From Chitinilyticum litopenaei DSM 21440 (GTDB lineage: Bacteria > Pseudomonadota > Gammaproteobacteria > Burkholderiales > Chitinibacteraceae): a stretch of DNA of 64,000 bases. A model generated the notes under the pieces. That model was given only the letters and a program-made list of their open reading frames with translations, ran no database searches and had not been told where the DNA came from. The stretch is from NCBI RefSeq assembly GCF_000428145.1, contig NZ_ATZJ01000018.1, positions 11,817 through 75,816 of the forward strand, written 5' to 3'. Numbering within the stretch: the first letter of the stretch is position 1; every line of letters starts with the position of its first letter. The position numbers and the translations under genes were made by a program. Of the stretch, positions 58,032-64,000 are shown piece by piece.

Positions 58032-60491
58032 ATGCAGCTGACCATCAAAACCCGCCTGATCGCAACGATCGCCTTTCTGGCCCTGCTGCTGGTCGGCATC
58101 GGCAGCCTGGGCATCGTCAGCCTGGGCGACAGCAATGCCGGACTGAAATCCGTTTATGAAGACCGCGTCGTGCCGCTCAAGCAGCTCAAGACCATTTCCG
58201 ATGCCTACGCCGTACAGGTGATCGATGCGGTCAACAAGGCCAATGCCGGCGTGATGGATGCCCAGACCGCGCTGGCCGAAGTGCGCAAGGCCTCGGCCGC
58301 CATTGACGAGGAATGGCGCAAGTACATGGCCACCACGCTGACCCCGCGCGAGCAGCAGCTGGCCAGCGAAGCCGCCACGCTTTTCGCGCAGGCCGACCGC
58401 GATGTCGGGCGGCTGGAGCAGTATCTGGCCGGCCAGCAGGGCAGCGTGGCCGGCTTGCTGGGTGAATTCGACGGGCCGCTTTACGCCTCCATCGACCCCA
58501 TCAGCGGCAAGGTCACCGACCTGATCACCCTGCAGCTTGATGTGGCGAAAGCCCAGTATGAAAGCTCGCAGCAGCAATATGCGCTGGTGCGCGCCACGGC
58601 GGTGGCCGCGCTGGTGATCGGCCTGCTGCTGGCGCTGGCCTCCGGCTTTTTCCTGCTGCGCGCGATTGCCGTGCCGCTGGCCAATGCCGTAGCGGTGGCC
58701 GGCAATATCGCGCAGGGCAAGCTCGACAACACCATCACCATCCAGCGCCAGGATGAAACCGGCCAGCTGCTGGCCGCCATGCAGCAGATGCAGGATTCGA
58801 TCAGCCGCTTCGTCGCTGCCCAGCAAGGCATGGCCGCGGCGCACACGGCCGGGCAGATCAGCGCGCGCATGGACGACAGCCAGTATCCGGGCACCTTTGG
58901 CGAAATGGCTCGCCAGGTCAACACGCTGGTGGAAGACCACATCAATACCACCCAGACCGCCATCGGCGTGATCGGCCGCTATGCCCAGGGCGATTTTGCC
59001 GCCGACATGCCGCAGCTGCCAGGCGAAAAGGCGCAAATCACCACGGCCATTGCCGAGGTGAAGCGCAGCCTGCTCGCCATCAGCAATGACATCCAGCTGC
59101 TGGCCGAGGCCGGCGCGCGCGGCGATTTCAGCCAGCGCTGCGATGCCCAGCGCTACCAGCACATGTTCCGCGACATGCTGGAGCACCTGAACCGTCTGAT
59201 TGTCACCTGCGATGTCGGCTTCAACGACGTGCTGCGCGTCTCGGAAGCGCTGGCGCGCGGCGACCTGAGCCAGAGCATCACGGCCGATTATCCCGGCCTC
59301 TTTGGCCGCACCAAGGCCGGGGTGAATGCAACGGTTGCTTCGCTGTCGGCCATCATTGGCGAGGTCGATGCCGTGGTGACGGCGGCGGCCGAGCGCGGCG
59401 AATTCAGCCAGCGTCTCGCTACCGAGGGCCGCGAGGGCTTCACGCTGAAGCTGGCCGAGCGGCTCAACCGCCTGAGCACCATTACCGATACCGGCCTGCG
59501 CGACGTGATGCGCGTGGTGCAGGCGCTGGCCGATGGCGACCTCACGCAGCGCATCGAGCGCGATTATCCGGGGCTGTTTGGCGAGACCCGCGAAGCGGTG
59601 AACGCCACCGTGGAAAACCTGCGCGGCCTGGTGGGCGCCATCCAGAGCGCCGGCGAGGTCATCCAGCACGCCGCCCGCGAAATCGCCCAGGGCAATGCCG
59701 ACCTGTCGCGCCGTACCGAGGCGCAGGCCGCCAATCTGGAGGAAACCGCCGCCAGCAGCGAAGAGCTGACCGGCACCGTGCGCCAGAATGCCGACAATGC
59801 CCGCGAGGCCAACCGGCTGGCGCAGGAATCGGCCCGCGTCTCCAGTCAGGGGGCGGCTGCGGTGTCCGAGGTTGTCGAAACGATGAACCTGATCCAGCAA
59901 TCGGCCAGGCGCATCGTCGACATCATCGCGGTCATCGACGGCATCGCCTTCCAGACCAATATCCTCGCGCTCAACGCGGCGGTCGAGGCTGCGCGCGCCG
60001 GCGAGCAGGGGCGCGGTTTTGCCGTGGTGGCAGCCGAAGTGCGCAACCTCGCGCAACGCTCGGCCGTCGCCGCCAAGGAAATCAAGGACCTGATCGGCGA
60101 CTCGGTCGCCAAGGTCGATCATGGCAGCCAGCGCGTGCAGCATGCCGGGCAGACGATGAGCGAGGTCGAGGTCAGCATCAAGCGCGTGACCGACCTGATC
60201 GCCGACATCGCCGCCGCCTCGCAGGAGCAGAGCGCCGGCATCGGCCAGGTCAACCAGGCCGTGACGCAGATGGACGAAGTAACGCAGCAGAATGCCGCGC
60301 TGGTCGAAGAAGCGGCGGCCGCTGCCGAAGAGCTGCAGCAGCAGGCCGAGGCGCTGGCCGAATCGGTGAGTGTCTTCAAGCTGGGCAGCCAGGGCGCGCA
60401 GGCCGTGACCCGCCTGCTCTCGCGCGCCGCGCGTCCGGATGAGCTTCCCGCGCTGCCGGCCAGCGCCACACTGGCCCTGCCCGCCGCCTGA
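58032..60491 (+). CDS. Methyl-accepting chemotaxis protein with tandem HAMP repeats
   Basis: An 819-residue chemoreceptor. ATG at 58032 (MQLTIKTRLIATIAFLALLLVGIG); an ATG at 58020 is also in frame. Two transmembrane segments (about 9-30 and 190-215) frame a helical four-helix-type sensor domain. Several HAMP-like repeats follow, recognisable by ALARGDLSQSITADYPGLFG and ALADGDLTQRIERDYPGLFG. The signalling hairpin is IAFQTNILALNAAVEAARAG. No C-terminal CheR-docking pentapeptide. No che genes nearby. Confidence 0.93.
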   Translation: MQLTIKTRLIATIAFLALLLVGIGSLGIVSLGDSNAGLKSVYEDRVVPLKQLKTISDAYAVQVIDAVNKANAGVMDAQTALAEVRKASAAIDEEWRKYMATTLTPREQQLASEAATLFAQADRDVGRLEQYLAGQQGSVAGLLGEFDGPLYASIDPISGKVTDLITLQLDVAKAQYESSQQQYALVRATAVAALVIGLLLALASGFFLLRAIAVPLANAVAVAGNIAQGKLDNTITIQRQDETGQLLAAMQQMQDSISRFVAAQQGMAAAHTAGQISARMDDSQYPGTFGEMARQVNTLVEDHINTTQTAIGVIGRYAQGDFAADMPQLPGEKAQITTAIAEVKRSLLAISNDIQLLAEAGARGDFSQRCDAQRYQHMFRDMLEHLNRLIVTCDVGFNDVLRVSEALARGDLSQSITADYPGLFGRTKAGVNATVASLSAIIGEVDAVVTAAAERGEFSQRLATEGREGFTLKLAERLNRLSTITDTGLRDVMRVVQALADGDLTQRIERDYPGLFGETREAVNATVENLRGLVGAIQSAGEVIQHAAREIAQGNADLSRRTEAQAANLEETAASSEELTGTVRQNADNAREANRLAQESARVSSQGAAAVSEVVETMNLIQQSARRIVDIIAVIDGIAFQTNILALNAAVEAARAGEQGRGFAVVAAEVRNLAQRSAVAAKEIKDLIGDSVAKVDHGSQRVQHAGQTMSEVEVSIKRVTDLIADIAAASQEQSAGIGQVNQAVTQMDEVTQQNAALVEEAAAAAEELQQQAEALAESVSVFKLGSQGAQAVTRLLSRAARPDELPALPASATLALPAA

Positions 60492-60497
60492 CTTGGC

Positions 60498-61001
60498 TCA
60501 GTCGTTGAGCAGCGGCGACATCGGCAGATCGGTTTCGCCGATGTCGATGCCGGCCTGCGTCAGCAGGGTGCTCAGCTGGCCACGGTGATGCGTCTGGTGG
60601 TTGAAGAAGTGCTGCACCTGTACCCAGCGCGGCACGGTCTGCGAGAATTCGTAGCCACGGCTGCGCCAGGTCACCGACTCGGACAGCCATTCCGGCGTGA
60701 GCCCGTCGGCCCAGACGATCAGCTGCCGGTCCAGCGTCAGCCTGGCCTCGTGCAGCCCGGTGAAATCATCAAACAGCCACGTTCCCATTGGCGGCAGCCG
60801 CGGGTCGTGGTTGCTGAGGTGGGCCAGCCAGGCATGATCGACCCACAGCGCATGATTGAGCATGCCGTGAATCGAGCCAAAGCGCACGCCGCGATCCAGC
60901 CGGCGCTCGGCATCGTCAAGCAGCAGGCAGGCGTCGAAAAGTTTGGCGTTCTGCCACTGGCTGTAGACCGTCATCAGCTGCGGCAGGTTACCGATGAACA
61001 T
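60498..61001 (-). CDS. DinB-family protein, tandem copy A
   Basis: A 167-residue four-helix DinB/DUF664-type protein, MFIGNLPQLMTVYSQWQNAKLFDACLLL. Metal-binding histidines are seen in MLNHALWVDHAW and HFFNHQTHHRGQL. Function unknown; members include thiol-dependent transferases. A second, clearly related gene lies upstream at 61193-61720. Confidence 0.85.
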   Translation of the reverse strand: MFIGNLPQLMTVYSQWQNAKLFDACLLLDDAERRLDRGVRFGSIHGMLNHALWVDHAWLAHLSNHDPRLPPMGTWLFDDFTGLHEARLTLDRQLIVWADGLTPEWLSESVTWRSRGYEFSQTVPRWVQVQHFFNHQTHHRGQLSTLLTQAGIDIGETDLPMSPLLND

Positions 61002-61048
61002 CCTTGCGTCTCCATTCCGCCCGCAGTTGCGGGCTTGCTGTTATTGCG

Positions 61049-61095
61049 GGTATTGCCGTACAGCCTTTTCAGTAAAAAGGCTGGGGGCTGATACC
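61049..61095. repeat. 47-bp GGTAT/ATACC repeat, exact ends
   Basis: GGTATTGCCGTACAGCC (61049-61065), loop TTTTCAGTAAAAA, GGCTGGGGGCTGATACC (61079-61095). Between the two DinB genes. Confidence 0.75.
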
Positions 61096-61192
61096 CTTGA
61101 TTATGGCCGGTTCGCTCCGGCTTGCCCTTGCCTGATCGGCCGTTGTGGCGGCCCTTTGCCCTTGCAGGCCCGCTCGCCCAAACCCGAGCGGC

Positions 61193-61720
61193 TCAGGAAA
61201 GCTCATCCTCATCCGCCTGGGCGTTGAGCATCGGCAGCATCGGCAGATCGGTGATGCCGATGTCGATGCCGGCCTGTTTCAAGAGCGTGCCGACCTGCGC
61301 GCGGTGGTGCGTCTGGTGGTTGAAGAAGTGCTGCACCTGCACCCAGCGCGGGATGGTCTGGGTGAATTTGTAGAGCACGCTGCTCCAGGTCACCGGCTCA
61401 TTCAGCCACTCGCTGCTCAGGCCATCGGCCCAGGCGACGATGCGCGCGTCCAGCTCTAGCCGCGCCGCGTGCAGTGCGGCGAAATCGGCGTGAATGTCCT
61501 CGCCCAGCGGCGGCAGCACGGGCTTGATGCCGGTAAAGCGCCCCATCCAGTTCAGGTCGGCCCAGAGGATGTGATTGAGCGTGTGATGGATGGACTGGAA
61601 AAACGCGCCGCGATCGGCCTTGCGTTCGTCGTCACCGAGTTGCAGACAGGCGTCGAACAGCTGCGCGTTCTGCCACTGGTTGTAGGCCGCCATCAGCTGC
61701 GGCATGTTGCCATTGAACAT
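61193..61720 (-). CDS. DinB-family protein, tandem copy B
   Basis: A 175-residue paralogue of the neighbouring gene, MFNGNMPQLMAAYNQWQNAQLFDACLQL, with the same histidine motifs (HHTLNHILWADLNW, HFFNHQTHHRAQV). The two align over their full lengths, with an extended acidic tail here. They probably arose by tandem duplication. Confidence 0.85.
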   Translation of the reverse strand: MFNGNMPQLMAAYNQWQNAQLFDACLQLGDDERKADRGAFFQSIHHTLNHILWADLNWMGRFTGIKPVLPPLGEDIHADFAALHAARLELDARIVAWADGLSSEWLNEPVTWSSVLYKFTQTIPRWVQVQHFFNHQTHHRAQVGTLLKQAGIDIGITDLPMLPMLNAQADEDELS

Positions 61721-61763
61721 GGTTAGTCTCCGGGGTGAAGGCCGGTTTGCACTATACCCGGCC

Positions 61764-61811
61764 GGTGATCTGCGGCTGGCCAATCAACTGAAAAGGCTGC
61801 AGGGCTATACC
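61764..61811. repeat. 48-bp variant of the 47-bp repeat
   Basis: Left arm GGTGATCTGCGGCTGGCC, 13-base loop, right arm GGCTGCAGGGCTATACC ending 61811. The right end carries the stop codon of the DUF2520 gene. Confidence 0.45.
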
Positions 61812-62665
61812 CTGCCATTGTTCAGGGTTGCCAGCAGCGCGGCCTGTTGCCCGGCAGTCAGTCGGGGGGCCGCCAGCGCCACGGTGGCCAGCCCCAGCCG
61901 ACAATACGCGTCGTCCAGCGCCGGGGCAATGCCCAGTGCCGCACGATGCGTGGCGACCGTGCCGGCATCGCCGCGCACAATCGGCCCGGTAAGCGCCGCC
62001 GCCGGGCCCAGCCGCCCGACATTGGCCAGTGTCTGCGTCATCAGCCCGTGCAGCAGTGGCAGTGCCTGCGTTTCGTCCATGCCGGCGAGTGCGGCCGTGT
62101 CGAGCGCCAGTTGGCTCAATGTCACCAGATAATTCGATGCCACGCACAGCGCCGCGTGATACGCCGCCTTGCCGCCGGGGGCGAGGCGGAAGGGCTCGCC
62201 ACCAATCGCGCGTACCAGCGCCTCCAGCCGTTCGCAGGCCAGCGCATCACCCTCCAGCGCGCAGCGCGTTCCGGCAAAGGTCTGCACGGCGAGCGCCGGA
62301 TCGGCGAAGGAAAACACCGGATGCAGGCTGGCCATCCTTGCCCCTTTGGCCTGCAGCGGTGCCAGCAGCGCCGCCTCGCCCGCGCCGCTGCAGTGGAACA
62401 CCACGTCGCCGGGGCGAATCGCGCTGACTGCCGCCAGCTGCCTGGCCACGTCGGCAATGGCGCCGTCGGGTACGGCAATCAGCCAGAAATCGGCGGGTGG
62501 CAGCATCGCCAGCGTCCCGATTTCACCCGCGCCGATGAATTCGCGCGCGGCGTAGGGTGAAGCGCCGCCGGCGATGCCGAGCAATGCATACTCGCCGCTG
62601 GCGACCAGCAGGCGCGCCAGCGTCTTGCCAAGCCGGCCGGGGCCGATGAGGTTGAAGGTGGGCAT
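61805..62665 (-). CDS. Rossmann-fold DUF2520 protein
   Basis: A 286-residue NAD(P)-binding protein, MPTFNLIGPGRLGKTLARLL, with a glycine-rich dinucleotide motif (GPGRLG) and the C-terminal DUF2520 domain (HPVFSFADP, ASNYLVTLSQLA). It resembles 6-phosphogluconate/ketopantoate reductase folds; the substrate is unknown. Its stop lies in a variant 47-bp repeat. Confidence 0.82.
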   Translation of the reverse strand: MPTFNLIGPGRLGKTLARLLVASGEYALLGIAGGASPYAAREFIGAGEIGTLAMLPPADFWLIAVPDGAIADVARQLAAVSAIRPGDVVFHCSGAGEAALLAPLQAKGARMASLHPVFSFADPALAVQTFAGTRCALEGDALACERLEALVRAIGGEPFRLAPGGKAAYHAALCVASNYLVTLSQLALDTAALAGMDETQALPLLHGLMTQTLANVGRLGPAAALTGPIVRGDAGTVATHRAALGIAPALDDAYCRLGLATVALAAPRLTAGQQAALLATLNNGRV

Positions 62666-62669
62666 GAAA

Positions 62670-63176
62670 TCACCAGACTGGACTGAATTTGCGGCCGTGG
62701 ATGCGCAGCACCTCGCCCGATGGCGTCGGGTAGCGCACAGCGAGGTAGAAGGCGTGTTTCGGCACCGTGATCGTTCCCTCGCAATATACCTCGTCCTTGC
62801 CGCTGACCTTGCAGGGCAGCGCGGCAGCGACGGGAGTTTGCGTCTGCGCGTCCAGCAGCAGCACGGCGGCGGGAACGAACTGCTTGCGGTCGTTCAGCAG
62901 CAACTCCAGCTTGCGCGGGCCGGAGCGCAGCAGCCTGATCGGCTTTTCCATCACATGCGGCGTGAGGAGGTTGTTGCTCGGGCGGACAAACTCGACGTGC
63001 TCGAAGTAGCGCTGCAGCGACAGCGGCACGTCGCCGGCCGCCATGACGGCGCGTGGCGCATCGATCACCTCGCCACCGGTGGCTGCGGCCGTTTCCAGAT
63101 AGGCCGGATCGACGCGGGCATGGGTGAGGGTGGAAGTGGCGAGAATGGCCAGTAGTGCTGTCACGATTCGCGGCAT
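62670..63176 (-). CDS. Exported protein of unknown function
   Basis: A 168-residue protein from the ATG at 63176 with signal MPRIVTALLAILATSTLTHA. The mature part has RKLELLLNDRKQFVPAAVLLLD and two cysteines (ALPCKVSGKDEVYCEG) that could form a disulfide. No family recognised. Upstream of the DUF2520 gene by four bases, likely cotranscribed. Confidence 0.65.
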   Translation of the reverse strand: MPRIVTALLAILATSTLTHARVDPAYLETAAATGGEVIDAPRAVMAAGDVPLSLQRYFEHVEFVRPSNNLLTPHVMEKPIRLLRSGPRKLELLLNDRKQFVPAAVLLLDAQTQTPVAAALPCKVSGKDEVYCEGTITVPKHAFYLAVRYPTPSGEVLRIHGRKFSPVW

Positions 63177-63256
63177 GCGGATGTGCTTCCTGATAGTTGG
63201 CGCGCATTCGCAGTGTAGCGATGTTGCCTGGAATGGTGATGAGTTGGGGCGGGTTT

Positions 63257-63450
63257 TATGTGCCTGCGGCACGGTGTTTTGATGCCGGTTCCGCTCCCAA
63301 AAGGGACTTCCTGCGGTCGCCGGCGGACGGGTTCATTTCTTTTGTCTCGCCAAAAGAAACGAACCAAAGAAAACGAAGTTTCGGCGCAGCCAACAGGCGA
63401 GCCCGGACAGCCGCCCCGCTATGCGGGGTGCCCTGCGATGCTCGTTGCGT
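63257..63450. repeat. Mosaic repeat related to the miniature elements
   Basis: Two blocks match the 324-bp element: near 63262-63288 (GCCTGCGGCACGGTGTTTTG) and near 63411-63446 (CAGCCGCCCCGCTATGCGGG). The centre differs and includes TTTGTCTCGCCAAAAGAAAC, a stem-forming sequence. It looks like a recombined or related element. The whole 63177-63781 gap has no gene. Confidence 0.5.
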
Positions 63451-63463
63451 CCAGCCATGTAGG

Positions 63464-63487
63464 GTGCGCAAATCCTGATTTGCGCAC
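63464..63487. repeat. Perfect 24-base palindrome
   Basis: GTGCGCAAATC (63464-63474) and GATTTGCGCAC (63477-63487) around a two-base loop. A looser related palindrome (GGTGCGCAAA ... GGGATTTGC) follows about 70 bases later. Confidence 0.6.
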
Positions 63488-63612
63488 GCGGCGCTATCTT
63501 TGAAGATGCGCTGCGGCTTGGACGAACCGCATCCGGTGCGCAAACCCCTGCGGGATTTGCACACCCTGCTTGCGTCGGCAGCCGGTCGTGAGCGGCTGCG
63601 AGTATTTGCATG

Positions 63613-63659
63613 GGTATGTGGCTGCAGCCTTTTGCTTGTAAAGGCTGCATCGATATACA
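63613..63659. repeat. 47-bp repeat, right end ATACA
   Basis: GGTATGTGGCTGCAGCC (63613-63629), T-rich loop, GGCTGCATCGATATACA (63643-63659). Strong stem near the loop. Confidence 0.65.
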
Positions 63660-63665
63660 TGGAGA

Positions 63666-63685
63666 AAGCCCCGCGTGCGGGGCTT
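63666..63685. terminator. GC-rich hairpin, possible terminator
   Basis: AAGCCCCGC/GCGGGGCTT, 9-bp perfect stem with a two-base loop, weak T content after it. No rightward gene ends nearby, so it may be a relic of a displaced gene. Confidence 0.4.
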
Positions 63686-63781
63686 CGTCTTGTCCGGCGT
63701 TCGGGCGCGTGCTGCGGCGTACGCCCGGCCGTTCTAGTGCATAGGGCGGAACAAATCTTTACTTATTAGGTCATTGTTTAC

Positions 63782-64000
63782 ATGCGACGACCAATGACCC
63801 TTTCACTCTCCGAGGCCGATCTCCAAGAATTGACAACCTGGGTTCGCCGCGGCTCGACACCACAAAAGCAGGCGCTGCGCGCCCGCATCATCCTCATGAC
63901 CGCCGAAGGCGTTCCCAGTAAGGAAATCGCCCTGCAATTGCGCACAACCGCGCCCACCATCATGTTGTGGCGACGCCGTTTCCTCGAAGCCGGCGTTGCC
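63782..64000 (+). mobile_element. IS630-family transposase, 5' part (cut by window edge)
   Basis: The frame from the ATG at 63782 runs open to the window end (73 residues): MRRPMTLSLSEADLQELTTW..., QKQALRARIILMTAEGVPSKEIALQLRTT, TIMLWRRRFLEAGVA. This is the N-terminal helix-turn-helix region of IS630-type transposases. The catalytic DDE domain and right end lie beyond the window. The AT-rich 45 bases before it probably contain the left end of the insertion sequence. Confidence 0.8.

Noticed and set aside
57984..60143. A 719-codon frame antisense to the chemoreceptor gene
   Set aside because: It is the complement of a clear chemoreceptor and shows no domain of its own.

Overview
The window is about 63% GC and dense with genes. 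Gene order points to a betaproteobacterium: mlaFEDCBA is followed by an ABC-2 exporter, bolA, murA, hisG and hisD, and the lptD-surA-pdxA-rsmA block is divergent from amgK-murU. A class I PHA synthase (phaC) and a short-form HisG also fit. I cannot name the genus from the sequence alone.

Layout. Bases 1-9587 hold a type II secretion operon read rightwards (gspD, cut by the window edge, then M-E-L-N-F-G-H-I-J-K-C), with nearly every stop overlapping the next start. A VapBC-type toxin-antitoxin pair follows (9735-10327). From 10414 to 21567 genes run leftwards: lipid transport (mlaF to mlaA), an ABC-2 exporter, BolA/IbaG, MurA, HisG and HisD, with small membrane-protein genes in between. Bases 22094-32311 hold a second secretin machine, of the MSHA type IV pilus kind. 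Its ATPase carries a sequence that matches the c-di-GMP-binding MshEN motif. Bases 32487-36570 encode a glutamate/aspartate-type ABC importer with two ATPase genes. Bases 36958-42378 are rsmA, pdxA, surA and lptD; amgK-murU (cell-wall sugar recycling), phaC, tkt and a universal stress protein follow on the plus strand. From 49 kb on the content is more accessory: a PAS-GGEEF diguanylate cyclase, a lipoprotein, a patatin, a DUF486 protein, a MEKHLA protein, a binding protein, a family-6 DNA glycosylase, a YhcH protein, a large chemoreceptor, tandem DinB genes, a DUF2520 protein and the start of an IS630-type transposase.

The most unusual content is repetitive DNA. (1) A 47-bp unit with boxes GGTAT and ATACC at a fixed spacing (37 bases between them) occurs eight times exactly and at least five times with one decayed end, mostly between genes but also inside genes. 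The boxes are 42 bp apart start to start, about four helical turns. (2) A family of intergenic inverted repeats has arms of the ACCACAGAG/CTCTGTGGT type. (3) Two copies of a roughly 325-bp miniature element have inverted ends and 8-bp target duplications; one copy sits inside a member of family 2. (4) Single-copy inverted-repeat elements have altered gene ends: one supplies the start of a binding-protein gene, another the stop codon of a YhcH gene. (5) A six-copy heptamer array lies directly before the murU start codon, where the ribosome binding site should be.

No tRNA, rRNA, CRISPR array or prophage was recognised.
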